Positions 1-12,398 are shown, counted from the stretch's first letter. The stretch is 64,000 bases of DNA from Candolleomyces eurysporus (GCA_027579435.1 JANBPK010000782.1:1-64000); one strand, 5' to 3'. Numbers and translations: made by a program. Notes: a model not told the origin generated them from the letters alone.

Positions 1-480
1 TCATTTATGCTAGAATTAAATACAAATTATTACTGCTGACTTTGAAAACAAGCCAGAATAGTTGATCACTACTGTGCAAATGCTGTTGCACCAACGAGAA
101 TAACAAAACAAATNCNAAACAAAACATATAAGCAGAGCTTTCAGTCTATACTCAAACAAATGGTCATTAGCAACTTTAAGTGGTATTTGCACAGTCTTCT
201 TTATATTCATACCAAGCAAGTTCTTCAAAGACAAACAGACCATGCCAGTGCAACTATTCAAGAAATAGATGGGGATCACAATGAAGAAGAAGGGGATATT
301 GAGAGGGTGGGGGAGAATGAAGCAGTTGCAATAGTAGCAGTAGCACCAGTTGACTAGTGCAGTTCGGTAGTAACATTTCAGTAGAAGTCCAGTAAAAGCT
401 TAACAGACTTATCATAGACTTCAAATAATAAACAGGTTTGGTCTGTTTACTCCAAGTTGTAGTTTCAAGTATAACAATTT
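1..480. other. No gene recognised
   Basis: AT-rich sequence with two Ns near 114-116. Only short open frames are present and none resembles a known family. It leads into the tandem repeat that starts near 480. Confidence 0.5.
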
Positions 481-1065
481 GGTAGAATTCCACCAGAAGT
501 CCAGTGGGATTATGCACCAGTTGTAAAAATCCAGTGGAATTCCATCAGAGGTTCAGTTACTAGAGATTCACCAGAGCTCCACCAGAAGTCCAATGGAATT
601 CCATCAGAGGTTCAGTCACTAGAGATTCACCAGAGCTTCACCAGAAGTCTGGCAGAATTCCATCAGAGGTTCAGTCACTAGAGATTCACTGGAGCTCCAC
701 CAGAAGTCCAGCAGAATTCCAGCAGAGTTTCAGTCAAATAAACTCACTAGAAATTCACTGGAACTCCACCAGAAGTCCAGTGGAATTCCAACAGAGTTTT
801 AGTTAAAGAAACTCACCAGAAATTCACAAGACTAATGCCAAACACGTCACCAGAAATCCACTGGACTGATGCTGGACACAAACTGGACTTTCACTGGACA
901 GGTCCCGAAAAAGCACTGGACAAGTGCTGGACTCCACTGGACTCCACTGGACTTCCACTGGACTCAACTGGACTTTTACCAGACATTGAATAAAAGTCTT
1001 GCTTTTTAGGTCAAGTCCAGTGAAAGTCCACCGGAAGTCCACTGGACATACCGGAGTCCAGCCGG
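480..1065. repeat. Degenerate minisatellite, ~60-bp units then short CACTGGAC-type units
   Basis: From about 480 to 840 a unit of about 59-60 bp recurs; the anchor word TCCATCAGAGG or its variants starts near 541, 600, 659, 719 and 788. From about 840 to 1065 it dissolves into short units built on CACTGGACT, then GTCCAGTGGA-type words in the opposite sense. The array abuts the truncated Plavaka-type gene, so it may be the sequence into which that element was inserted or with which it recombined. Confidence 0.75.
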
Positions 1066-1079
1066 ACTTGTGGGGGACT

Positions 1080-2655
1080 GCTAAGTACAGGACAACAGGG
1101 AAGGTGACGCAACCCGCGGCGAAACTCGCTACGCTGAACATTCGAACACCCAAGTTCCATTCTCTCGGGGACTACCCAGCCATGATACGAAAATTTGGAA
1201 CCTGTGATTCCTACTCAACAGAACGGGTAAGTATCACTTTACGGTCATCTTTACATTTGCTGAAACTGCACATCGATAGGGAGAATTCGCGCATCGCTAC
1301 CCCAAGAAGTGGTGGCACCGCTCGCCCAAGAGGAACGTCCGCAAGGATATTGCCCGACATGAACGGAAGATCGCTCGAGCGCGAGCTATTCGCCATCGTA
1401 TCAACGAAGCCAAGAGGAGAAGGGGAAACGAAATTAATGAACAGAAGATGGCTGCTCGAAACCCCGACATCCACCACTACATCGGAATCAATCAGAATTG
1501 CCCCGTATCCATCTTACCGCTTTCCCAGACATACCCTGAAGACATGCCGGGCCTTGATCCTCTCGGAAAGGTGATTTCGGCTTTAACTGTATGAATATGA
1601 TACTAACCGCTCAATAGAACTTTATGATGGACCTACGCAACCATTTACTGCCCCGACTCAAGGACGCTTTGACCAGACGCTGCAAGGTATCTGGAACCAG
1701 TTTGGTTGAGCAAGGAGATCCCATTACACTCGATCCTTCGCTCGTTTCCTTCAAAGATTACCGAATCTTTTCTCACAAGATTATCCGAGTGAAGTATACG
1801 ACTTACGACGTCAGAAGAGACGAGGATGTGATACACGTTGACTCCCATGTATGCAATGTCATGCTTCATGACCCCCAGCATCAAGGGGACCCAACGACAC
1901 ACCCTTACCTTTATGCTCGTGTCCTAGGGATCTACCATGCTTACGTGTCCTACGCAGGAGAGATCGCCCCCGATGTCTATGATCCCAACCCAATCCGTAT
2001 GGAATTTCTTCACGTTCGGTGGTACAACTTGCAAGACAATGACCCCGATTCCCCCATGCCCCTTGATCGACTGACCTTCCCCCCTTTACATTCCCCAAGC
2101 GCAGCATCTTTCATTGAGCCTGAAGCTGTTTTGCGAGCCGCGCATATCATTCCCCGCTTTTTCTTGGGTCGCACACATCAAGATTGTAACGGACAATCGC
2201 AAATGGCTGGGGATGGGGAAGACTGGAAGGAATATTATGTGAATCGGTGGGTTACTCCTGGCACTTTCGCATTCCTGTTTCTGACCTTGGACTCGCACTA
2301 CAGATTTGTCGACAGAGACATGTTCATGCGCTACCAAATCGGCATGGCCATTGGCCACCTGCCTCGTCATCTCTCCAAGTTTCCGCTCAAACAGCCCTCA
2401 CCTTGTCAAGTAACCCAGAACTTACCTTCCAGCGAGCCTCTGCCAGATCAGAACGAGGCCGGCAGTGTTGTTGATGGCGAAGGGGAGGCAGACAGTGACG
2501 AGACAGATAGCGAAGGTGAAGAAACGGATGGCGATGGCGAGGAAACGGATGGCAGCGAGACAGATGGCGATGGCGAAGAAACGGATGGCGAGGAGATGGG
2601 TGACGAGGAAGATACTGAGCGGAATGATCTTGACATTGTAATGTTTGGGCATTAG
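1080..2655 (+). CDS. Plavaka (CACTA-type) transposon ORF, 5'-truncated C-terminal part
   Basis: Three exons join cleanly: about 1080-1226, 1280-1570 and 1618-2655. The introns are 53 and 47 bp, GT-AG, phase 0. The spliced protein has the motifs KFHSLGDYPAMIRKFGT, DSYSTERGEFAHR, a basic helix (PKKWWHRSPKRNVRKDIARH), then HPYLYARVLGIYH and FVDRDMFMRYQIG. That series is, from my knowledge of the family, the conserved C-terminal part of a multicopy Agaricomycete protein linked to Plavaka elements. The tail (residues encoded about 2455-2640) is an acidic GEETDGDGEE-type repeat. The transposase core and an upstream start are missing; the first in-frame ATG (1182) is already inside the conserved block, and upstream is minisatellite. 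It is therefore a truncated copy, although this part reads open. Confidence 0.7.
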
Positions 2656-3855
2656 TGCGACACATTATCTTACAATTTCTTTTACTACTGGCTGTACTTC
2701 TTGGTGAATGGCAAAGAGGGTCTTTTGGGTGGCTATCAGGATGATGAGCTGAATGGATGGCTACAGTCACATTCGAGTCATGCCCATCAGGAGTACCTCA
2801 CATTCGGAAGTGGATGATTGAATGGGGACGTGAAATAAACTGCGCGCAACAGATCGACGTGGACAGGAGTGTCCATTTGCCCGCCAACCCTTCCATGTAT
2901 ACCATTATGTGGTCTCTGATATACTCAAAAGAAAGGGAGCCAAGCCTTTGCGTTCGTAGACTCGCCATCTGGATATGTCTTGCATATAGATAGCTTTGTC
3001 TATCGTGAGCCCTTCGTCGTCTGCTAAGTAACCCATTACTACCAGTCTGACATACCTGGCATTCGCAGACCTTCAATGAGATGCACTGACAAGCCGCCAT
3101 CAGGATGGGGTCGATGGTGTCGATGATCATTTATATCATGGAATGTCCGCGCTGGTAACGAGGATATACGATTACAATCCCGCAATCAATTTCGTGATGT
3201 ACTCACTGTAATTTGAATACAATCTCTAACCTCTGTCGCCATACGATTGACAAGTATGGCTCTTCTCCCGCACTCTGTTATGAGCATGAAGCACTAGAAC
3301 GCTTTTGGCAGAACCCATATATGTCCTCGCTTCAATGCTTCCCGATGGATATGAGGACCATTCGGTCGCAGCAGTGGCCCACCTGAGAAAATTCAACTCC
3401 ACCCAGTCTCTTCGAGAATCTCGGGGCCTTCCGAAATATCAGGGCGGCGAGAGAGACTCCAACTAAAACTCCCTCCTTGTTAGCGCCCAGGCCTTTGGCT
3501 ATGGACTCCAGATCCCTCACCGCACAACGCCATTAAGGGTGATATCTTGCTCAGTGCTAGTGGCGTTCCCGTTCTGTGGACTCGCGGCCTGGTGCATTTC
3601 TTGTGGCTGCTGCCGGGTCATTGAAAATCTGAAACGAGTCTATCTCAGATATGCCCTACGAGGAAGTTCTTGGATTGATCATGCAGCATGTGAAGGAAGC
3701 TACTTTTGATCGTCACATGCATATGCTCAAGGTTAGGGCTTTGGTGCTAGTGACGGCCTCGAGGATTTCACAGCCCACACACGAGGCGAACGATTCGTAC
3801 TCTCACATCCGTAGGCGCCCCATGAGCACCTTGGTCCGACCTCGCTTTTGCCGCC
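2656..3855. other. Intergenic, no supported gene
   Basis: Several unrelated short open frames lie on both strands (for example 3651-3866 +). None carries a recognisable motif or a convincing splice partner. This is probably the 3' flank of the Plavaka fragment and the upstream region of the gene that starts at 3856. Confidence 0.4.
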
Positions 3856-5651
3856 ATGTCTCCTGAGCAACACGACAATTATCGACCGGGTCCTTCCTCT
3901 GGAATAGATCACTTGGATCCGAATATAACCTTAACGTCATGTGCGAAAGATTCGGAAAGGGAAACCGCACCACGAGAAGCTGAAGGTGTTGATATCTTGG
4001 GGTTGGAAGACTCCCCGACCGTCCCAGAAATGGAGGATCCTTCTGGACATGAATCCTGTAATAGCCAGACATCGCGATACGACCCTGGACAACTGGTTCT
4101 CTTTTCAAACGCCTCAGATTTCGTGATCAAACACTTTACGGTAGTTCAAAATCATTGTCACTCGATAGGTATGTGGAGATTTTTAGTTACTCTTAACGCT
4201 TTCGGTATTGATTTCTCGTTCAGTGCAAAACTTCCCCACCCCTTTTGATGACCGTTCGTCCTCCCAATACGCACCATCTTCCAGGGGAGGCTCAGTGTGT
4301 AGTATTTACTTCCGATACGTCTTGATAATGACGATCGTGCACCGGGCCTAGATATCCTCTGCCCGCTCTAGGGGCCGTGGCTGTGGCTCTTCAAGCTCAG
4401 AGTTCAAGTCACTGTGGACAGAGGACATTACCCTACTGCGTCGAGATTCTCCTGAGCTGCTCAAGGAGGAGGAACTTGCCCAACGCGATAAAATTCAGCA
4501 ATGTGAATTGCTCGTTTCTCATTACCGGAGGGAATTGGAGAAAGCAAACGAACAGATGCATGCCCTTGTCGAAAGGGCAGTGGTACCTCTTTCTTGTAGC
4601 CCGACCCTTTCCCGACTGTTTGGATCAGATGAGGCTCAGGGAATTCAACGCACCCTTCGCGGATACAGCCTCTTGAAAGTATGTCCCGTTCCCCGTTCAG
4701 AGTGATTTTAGTAACCATTGCTGACCTTTTGTCGTACCCCTGCCTAGAGAGGTGAAAGTGTCGACCGGCTCTCTCGTTTGCATGCGCGTCTGGCGCCTCA
4801 CTACAACGGACTGTCGGGACGTAATATCAAGGAGTTGGATGAACACCTCAAAGTAATGATCACCTGTGTGGTCAATGATTTGAAAGCCCAGAAAGAGAAG
4901 CGTCCGCTAACGTTCTCGACAATCCGGCCTAGGCTCATGCAACTCACTGCGCTTGAGCCGCTATCAAATACCACAACTCTGAGCAAAGTGATTCAATGTA
5001 AAAACGAGAGTCCTTTCACGACCCAGCTTTTGCTTCACTCTCAGGTATGCAGCGACTCATTATGCAGTACAAGTTTCTCAACAGCCTAGCATAGTGGATT
5101 GTCAAGCTCTTCGAATCCGACCAGCTCTGCTGTTTCTACGACCTAGACACTCCGTCGTCGAGCAGACACTCAAAGAAACGGTCGAGGAGATTTCTCGTGG
5201 ATGCCCAAACACCAATTTCACCCCAATGCGTAGGCTGTGATGCCAACGTGGGCGAGAGCCAAACGTGTCCGGACGGGTCAACGCTTATAGATCTCACTGT
5301 TCTGACCTTCCCCTGCAATGACAAACCCTCCTTCAAGGTGAGCCAGCTCTCAGATTCGTGCGGATATGATTTCCAAATGCTGATGTTTCGTATTATTCAT
5401 AGGTATCGCATTTAAAGGTCGAAAGTCGTATTGTCCAAACGAAACACATCACTTCCCCTAACAAAGCACAGGTCTGCGTTGCAATCGGTGAGTAGCAACG
5501 GGTAACAACTCGGATTTTAGCCATTCACTAATCGTACCTTTCCCCAGAATACATTTCCCAAAGTTTTCGACCACGAAGAGCGGTCCTGGAAAAGTTGGAC
5601 CAGGGCTCGAAAAATCGAGCTGCAGCGCTTGCTGAAAGTCTCCTCTCGTGA
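3856..5651 (+). CDS. Orphan seven-exon gene, 473 aa, helical/coiled-coil
   Basis: I do not recognise this protein. A consistent model has exons 3856-4168, 4224-4296, 4372-4678, 4748-5044, 5095-5337, 5403-5487 and 5548-5651. All introns are GT-AG (about 50-75 bp) and the phases add up to 474 codons including TGA. The start at 3856 is the first ATG of an open exon. Residues about 1-100 are polar and acidic; FSNASDFVIKHFTVVQ follows. The third exon encodes charged helical sequence (LLKEEELAQRDKIQQCELL, HYRRELEKANEQMHALVER) that would suit a coiled coil. The C-terminal half has a basic Ser/Arg stretch near HSKKRSRRF, a CVGCDANVGESQTC cluster, and ends AAALAESLLS. No signal peptide or membrane helix is evident. 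The intact frame through seven exons supports a real gene; the exact junctions are inferred. Confidence 0.6.
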
Positions 5652-6050
5652 AGGGTTGTCATAGTCATAGTCATTAACAATTACTCTTTCGGGTTTGCAT
5701 TTCCATTACATCTGTTGCCTCCCATGAGGTACTTAATTTTTACGTTTGCACCATTACCGTGACTGCGATGTCAAATATGTGTTTAATATTGAGCGTCTTT
5801 AAGGTCAAACAGTCCAATTTCATAGTATTCATTCATAAATGCATATTCGGACAAATCGGCGCACAGATAAATAAGAAACGCCATTGGGACGGGCTGGTGC
5901 TTGGGCCGCCGCCTTGCGACAGTCTTGCGGCGATTGTCAATGTGGGCAAGCGGCCTGATATATAAACGAGCGCGGTGCAACATCAGGCGAATCCAGCGGA
6001 CTCGGAAAGGAGAATGAGTCGAGACTCTTGATTCGGAAGGTAATACATAA
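5652..6050. other. Convergent intergenic gap
   Basis: About 400 bp between the 3' ends of two convergent genes. No coding or RNA feature was recognised. Confidence 0.5.
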
Positions 6051-7461
6051 TTAAACGTCATTCCGACGTTCATGGTGAGTCAATTCGGAGATTGCGAGCC
6101 CCACTTGCACCTGCCATTTGCGCGCAATAGGGAAAAGAGCCTTTCGGAAATAGAAGGGGGTCCCCCCCCCTCGATCGGTGATCTTTGCGTCTTCACCGGG
6201 CTTTTGTGTACCTGAGATATCGAACGGTTGATGAACCGCGGCTGGCACGTTGTGATTCAAGGGGTAATGAAGGCCCTGCTTCGCGGCGGGTAAGGTTCCG
6301 TTCCGTTGCCGCTTGGGTTCCCGCTTGGATTCCATGGCCTCCAGCACGGAGACAAGATGATCCACCTGCTGCAACGCTTGATCTTGAACTTCTGAAGCGA
6401 GCCGCCTGATGATGTCCTCGCGAGGAAAGAAATGGTTTGTGAAGTGCTCTTAATGTATAGATCAGCTGGTGAACTACGAAGGAATTGAAACTTTGATACC
6501 GATCGTTATCCCGGTCTCCGTAGCTGTCTTAGGGAGAATTATATGTTTCTCGCTGCACACCCAAGCAAGGAGTCTCAACCGAGAAATCTATTTGTATCAA
6601 GTTGGTGAACGTGTCCTCGAGAAGGCGTTAATATAGGCCGAGCGGTACTCACAGTGAAACCACCGTCGGTGGAGTCGGGAAACTTAAGTATTACAATTTC
6701 TATTAAAACCCTGTTCCATAGACCCTGTTTGTCTTCCGGGATGGAGAGGTCATGATGAGCCTGACTTCCGTTTGTGCCGTCCGGGAGCCCAGATGTAGAC
6801 CCGCTCTGCACGGCGCCACCATCATCGCCGTTATAAACGACAAGGAGGCGCTCAAGAGAATTCAGACTGTCGAAAGGGCCGCCGTCGTGTTGGGATTTGA
6901 TTTCCTGGAATAACTGGGCGGAGTTGGTGCGTCAACATGCTTTTACCTATGCGGGACGAAGACAACAGAGACAAACGTTGTGAATAGTCTTCGGATCTGG
7001 TATCGGACGTGTTGGGCTTCCAAACCAGCGCGTGTTCGTAGTCGTGGCTTCCCAGCTTCGCGTTGCAGTCGGAGAATCCCTATCATACTCAAGGTAAGTG
7101 GCCTGCGTCAAAGTGTGCTGCAAGGTGTCCCATGAAAGTGGTGCCGTCGGACGATCCGACGTTGCTGTAGTGGCGTTCTCCGTCGTTGCTTTGGCAGACA
7201 AGGCGGATAGCATACAAACCAGGGCAACTTTCTGGGTTTTATTGAGAGAATCGATGTCGTGCGATTTCAACTGAGGGACGACTACGTGATATCCAGGCTT
7301 AGCGATGCCCGAGTATTCGATGGCCTACAGGTTGCTCTCAGCTTGAAAAGCAGGTGTGAATCATCATCTACAATCACCTTTTGTAGGTCGAAGGATTTTG
7401 AGAGATGCTCGAGTCCTTGTACTCCGTCTGAGCCAAAGACATTCTGGAGGATGGTGTGCAT
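6051..7461 (-). CDS. Cluster gene A: unknown paralogous family, 392 aa
   Basis: Function unknown. Five exons in transcript order: 7461-7378, 7324-6977, 6913-6653, 6587-6500 and 6448-6051. They sum to exactly 393 codons with stop, and intron phases are 0,0,0,1. The start is ATG at 7461 (MHTILQNVFGSDG...); the same Met position begins the paralogue at 12399-13775. Shared motifs in order are LSKSFDLQK at the exon 1 end, then KVALVCMLSALSAK, LQHTLTQATYLEYDRD, WNRVLIEIVILKFPD, ISRLRLLAWV...TETGITI, and EHFTNHFFPREDIIRRL. The last ~90 residues are basic and low in order. No domain, signal peptide or membrane helix was recognised. The open multi-exon frame and conserved intron positions argue for a functional gene under constraint. 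Confidence 0.72.
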
Positions 7462-9757
7462 GCTGTAGAGTTGAGGGAAGGGCGGGGAATGGCGAGGGAA
7501 TGGCAGCCTGTTCGGACTGCATATCCTCGGCCTATAACATGCTTTTATCACACACGTTGTAATTGTATGCAGATGAGGAAAGAGGCGCAAATGGGAGAGC
7601 AGATTGAGGAAGCGTGTTGCTCATGAACCACCAAAGCGAATATAGCCACGGTCCATCGAATTGACCACGACCTCCCCAATTTGGACATCGGCGCCGCGGC
7701 ATCCTGATGACACTTTGACCATATTGGGCAGCCGCTTCCTTCGAACTTCCGAGGAGCAATCGATGCTGCTTTGTGCCTAACTCCTTGGCGCAGTTAGAAG
7801 GGAGCCGGACAGGTAGGACAGATCAATGGACATTGGGCACCGACCTATTAGACTCTCTCGAATTACTGGGAGATTGTTGAATTCATACTTGTACCCCAGG
7901 GCTATTGACTGGTTGAGCTGCAAGTGCCGTGTTGCCGCCAACAGTTGATCAAAGTTTACTGAGCCGAACTGCCTGCGAATAGTCACCGCAGTTCGCCATC
8001 GAAGGTCGCCTCCAGTTCGGAATTTAACCGGTCCGAACGTGAAGTGCTGTAAAGATAACCATTGGATAGAGAGCATTTTAGGATCAGCGTGGCGACTGCA
8101 GATCTTCCCGTTTCCATATACAACGACCCTTTCACATAATAACCTTCCTTCTCGGTCTCAGGTTACAAGGAGTTTGACAGGCGAGGTAGAGCATGTTGTA
8201 TAATTTCTGTGTAATTTATGTAACAAGGAACTTCCTGTTCGGAGCAAAGCTTGTAGAGCTCATTTGTACTCGACAGCATCGCTCAACTCGGACAAACCAA
8301 CACTAGCACTAGCAAAGCCGCCGGCGCGTATTGTGGGAAGGGCCTGTTGTCATCCTTCGAGGTGTGTAGATTGCACAAGCCCACCGAATACAGCAACCTT
8401 GTATGACTTTATCCATCTCAGATAGATCTTGTTGGGTCAAATCGAACCCTCTTACACCCATTAGTTAAGCATGTACATCGCTAAGACGCTCGATAACGTT
8501 AACATGAACAGCAGCCTTTTTCATATCCATATCATGGGACAGTAAATTTCTATATAGATTCAATTCTTCACAGTGTGTCAAGCTTGAAGAAATTGGGTTT
8601 TTCTCAAAGGGGCGTCTGCGTGACGCGTGACTGACGTGATGAATTGCTTCACTTTACTTGGGTAGCTTGGGCCACCAACAATCTGACGCTTGATCGCCTC
8701 TGAAGGCCTTGTACTCGGTTAAAGCTAAGGTAAGCTGAGGTTTCATCGACTAATACTCTGAATTGCGAGCTTAAATGATAAACGTTTCACCAGAAGGATG
8801 ACAAACGAACATAATCGCGATAGGCGCCTGGGGCGCTCACAGCGATTTGACCGTAATCGCTCTCAATTCAAAGAGTTCGGGCAGTTTACCACAAACAACC
8901 ATGTGGAGACTCAAGGGCTCATAGGACTCATCTTATCTGGCCTCGTGGAGGTTGGCACCTATACAGATGTGAAGAGAACCTAGGCACGTGTTAAGAAGTT
9001 CAGCCAAAAGTAGATGAGCGGCAGAGCTGCCTTCTAAGACAATGTGATTGTGATACACTGGTTCAAGTGAGTATCGCCGCCCCTCTGAGTGCTTGGATCT
9101 AGGGTGTGTCCATGAATTGGCAACTATGTGACGTGCTCTACATGAGCGATAGTGATACACAGGCATCTTTGTCAGTACCTTATCGGATCTCCGAGTCATC
9201 TGCTCTGCACACCATAAGATAGTAGCATACGGTGCTACTAAGTGAAGGTCATACAGAGAACTATACGATTGGGATGGAAAAATAAACAAGGGGCTCCTCA
9301 CCGGCGTATCTCGATTCGTGACTCGGACTTTGAAACGATGCACAACAGCCCATTCATGTAACCAGGGTTCAATTTTCTTAGCAACGCCCGCTAACGCAAG
9401 AGAGTGAAGGGTCCTCGAGAAAGTAAGAAGGCAGGTAAATAATAAGGAACGAGTCCTAGCTCATTACGGGTACTACTCAGGCTCGCCCAGTGAGGCTAGT
9501 AGGCCACAATTTGTCTAAGAAGTGCGTTCGGAGGGAAACCAGTCCATTTATGGTTGCACCTGGAGTTAGCCGATCAAAAATCACGTCTCCACGAGGCATG
9601 AACTCGCAGCAACTGTTGATAAAATACCTCATCTCATCTCTTTTGATACCATTTTTGTTCCCAACAAGCCCTTTCCATATTAACGTCGGAAACCTGGATA
9701 CGATGGACCTAGCACTGAGTCCGTCAGAGCGCGTATGATGACTTGAGAATTACCTAC
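7462..9757. other. Mostly non-coding gap with unassigned open frames
   Basis: Two minus-strand open stretches are worth noting: 7777-8076 (contains KFRTGGDLRWRTAV and FDQLLAATRHL) and 8933-9343 (contains MHRFKVRVTNRDT). The second lies where the 3' exons of the decayed cluster gene D would be expected. Neither could be joined to a confident model. Nothing else was recognised. Confidence 0.35.
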
Positions 9758-10435
9758 TAGGATGTAACAATGCGAGAATCGGAGCACGCCGAAATCCATG
9801 AATTGGTGTTCGCTTTCGCCTTTCGTGCAAGACCGCTCCGCGGAGAGATAATTTCCTAGACGTCACTTATACAAACGGTGGTAGTGGACGTTTCTTTCTC
9901 GTCATTTACAAGTTTCGTGAGCCATACATCGCACTGCATCATTGTACGGTGAGGACCCTCATCCACTCTCCTGCATCGACGCGATCCTTGTCTTTTGTGG
10001 AGTCATGTTGGAGGCAAAGTTTACTCGTCAACATACCAACGATTGAATACCAAGTGAGGTCCTCTGCGCCTCTTACCGCGCCATCTCACCGGCTGACGAC
10101 GGAGAGCACTATAAGGTTCACAGCTTTGTCCATTCTTTGTAAGGCTCCCTGCGTTAGCCCCGTAGGCTGAGCAGCAAGCCCAAGTTTCGCGGCGTGGTCA
10201 TCGGCAAGGTTGGACAGATCGATCTGTGAGAGAAGCAGAGGTTAGCCGCACGGTATGATAAACCGCTCTGGGAACCTACCTCGTCCAATGTAGAGCCTTG
10301 GTCCAGAAGCTGATGCAATCCTTGGACAAGCGGGCAGTCATCGACCCCGCCTTGGCACCCTGTAGAAAGGAATCCAGCCCTTTGACTGTGTTCAGGCTTT
10401 CCCTCGTTGAGGACGTCAATACGAGCAATATTCAA
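9758..10435 (-). pseudogene. Cluster gene D: decayed relative of gene C
   Basis: After a splice acceptor at 10224, the frame starting at 10223 reads KLGLAAQPTGL...ALQRMDKAVNLIVLSVVS. This aligns with gene C (KLAPSFGPL...AIRKMDDATILMLWVS). Further on, LCLQHDSTKDKD matches FLQHDRDKD of gene C. A separate segment near 9760-9830 reads MDFGVLRFSHCYI, against DIGIFRFPDIDHPYI in C. An in-frame TGA follows VVSR, another ends the exon after VLTVQ, and the exon carrying FGVLRF is not cleanly joined. The 5' part (to about 10435) ends GLHQLLDQGSTLDE before a GTAGGT donor, in the place of exon 1. I read this as a pseudogene of the C subtype; sequencing errors could explain some breaks. Confidence 0.5.
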
Positions 10436-11043
10436 GTCGCGAATGTGAATCTAGTGATCAAGGAAGCACAAAAAGTCACCAGCACAATGATATAACTTCA
10501 TAGTGCACGTTTGGTGAAGGACTGCGCCTAGAGCTGGCTGGGAAGAATTCCATCTCACCGGCATCAAGAAAGGAATTCAAGATGAGCTAAGGATATTTAC
10601 TACCTTCCATAGACTACCGTAACGTGAAAGGATTTAGCACCGAGAGTACGATGGACCTTCGCGGTGGTTTTAATTTGTCCAGGATGAAAAAAAAACAGGG
10701 ATCTAACCTCGCGGCTGGAGGCTAATATCCTCCGGTGGATTAAAAAGAGACGGAGACCAAAATGCATGTCCCACGTCAGTGATACACCCTATGGATACTA
10801 TAGAGCATCGAGAAGGGTCACCAGGAGGATGGATTCCCTCCTGGATAGTCAACGGCATAGGGGCGGGCAGTTCTACATTTTCTGCAATGGGCGGTTTGAA
10901 CACATTCCCATAATCACCGATTAGAGTGAAGGAGTGAACTCCCTACATTTCTACATTGAAATTTCAGGGGCGTCACCTGGTGTTCGGTCAGGTGTCACAA
11001 AGAGGAAACATATTGTGGTAGCATTGCAAGGTGGGTCAAATTG
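10436..11043. other. Intergenic, no gene recognised
   Basis: Short minus-strand frames only (for example 10703-10903). No motif or splice model is supported. Confidence 0.4.
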
Positions 11044-11452
11044 TGAAGTCTGTCTGGTGTAGGGCTGCTCAATATCAGAATGTTCGGTTCTGTTCAGTTC
11101 GATATGTTGTCTGTCCAAATTGGGAGCCAGAGAAAAAGGAAATTCTGTGATGCGAGCTGTCAAAGGATTGCTCCCGCCCAAGGTCCACGTCTTTCCAACT
11201 CACTCTTTGCCAGCTGCTGTTGTCCAAAGTGGGGCGTAATGCACATCGTTGCAATTGGAAAAGAATTCATTTTAGTCTACAGATTTACTGGGGTGAAAAG
11301 GCGGAAGGGAGGGAGAGGGAGAGAAACTTTTTCTTCGGAACACGTCACGGAATTTCCCTTTTTTTACCGGCCCCCAATTTGGACCACGAAAGAGTCGAAC
11401 TGAACAGAACCGAACATTTTACAATTGAGCAGCCTTGTTGGTGTAGACTTCG
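11044..11452. mobile_element. MITE-like element with ~90-110 bp terminal inverted repeats
   Basis: The left arm (about 11044-11155) and right arm (about 11335-11452) are inverted copies. GCTGCTCAAT, ATGTTCGGTTCTGTTCAGTT, GTCCAAATTGGG and AAAGGAAATTC appear on the left, and their reverse complements appear in the same order on the right. The ~180-bp centre has no transposase. Outer ends share GAAGTCT/AGACTTC. No clear target duplication is visible. The element lies in the gap between genes D and B of the paralogue cluster. Confidence 0.75.
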
Positions 11453-12398
11453 CAGTTGATGAACAGGGACGGGAGAACAAAGGAAGGAACCTGAAGAGAC
11501 AAGGCCCAGCTGACTGCGCCGGCCGCATTATCATTTGCTACGACTCAAACGCAGTCCAGCCAGGTCCAATAATGCTGAGTAAGGGCGTCTGGGCCAAGTG
11601 CGCATGCACATATCGGAATCCACCGTGTCCCGTGCCACTGATTTTTACGCCTGTTCTTGCCTCCTGCCGTTGAGTTTTCCCCTCATCGTGAATTTCAAGT
11701 TCTCGACAGTTTTTAGAAGATAACCTCCAACACCATTACTAGAATAATTATGTACCAGAGAGAAAGGCAGACCCTGGGGAAGATGGCACAAGGTGACGGA
11801 GCGGAGAAATACATTAATGATTAATACTGAGGGTATACTGGAAGCAAGTCATCGATCCAAGAAGTAATCCGCTGCCTGCCTGGTGGTCCCTGCACTGCCT
11901 ACCTTGATGCCCGAGCAACTGATCAAAGCTAGAAACCACAACCAGAGCACACTTCGAGAGGACTATTTCGACGCCCCCGTCGAGTTTGCACCTCTCCCTT
12001 GCCAATTTGGAAGGTAGTGGTGCTACGCATTCTACCGAGCACATACGCAACGAGTGTGGACATCTGTTTCAACCTACACGCATTGGCTCGACCTACAGGG
12101 ACATATGGGTTTAATTCATTTCGGATATCATACGGGTCCAGGTGACATTAACTATTGCCATGCAGCAAACGGAGCAAACATCTCTATGGTCAAAGGGTCA
12201 CGCCAAACGTAATCAGGGCTACCATCTGCAATGCGTGTGCTGACTCAATTTCTGTGGCAACGTTGTCGGTCACTGCGGCGCCATCATTATGACAAGGAAT
12301 TAGTATCTGACAAGAGACCACTGCACTCGCATATTCGTATTCGGAGGTATAGACATAAACATAAAATAAATCCTTCCCTCAGGAGTAGGGCCTAGAAG
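11453..12398. other. Intergenic, no supported gene
   Basis: One minus-strand open frame at 11814-12050 contains SSFDQLLGHQG, faintly like the FDQLL frame at 7777-8076, but no gene model could be built. Confidence 0.35.

Noticed and set aside
2387..2770. Minus-strand His/Pro/Arg-rich frames opposite the acidic tail of the Plavaka ORF
   Set aside because: They are antisense shadows of the GAAACGGATGGCGA-type minisatellite.
7777..8076. FDQLL-containing frame as an upstream exon of gene A, paired with 11814-12050
   Set aside because: The second FDQLL frame does not lie at the expected position relative to gene B, and no splice path or convincing alignment joins them.
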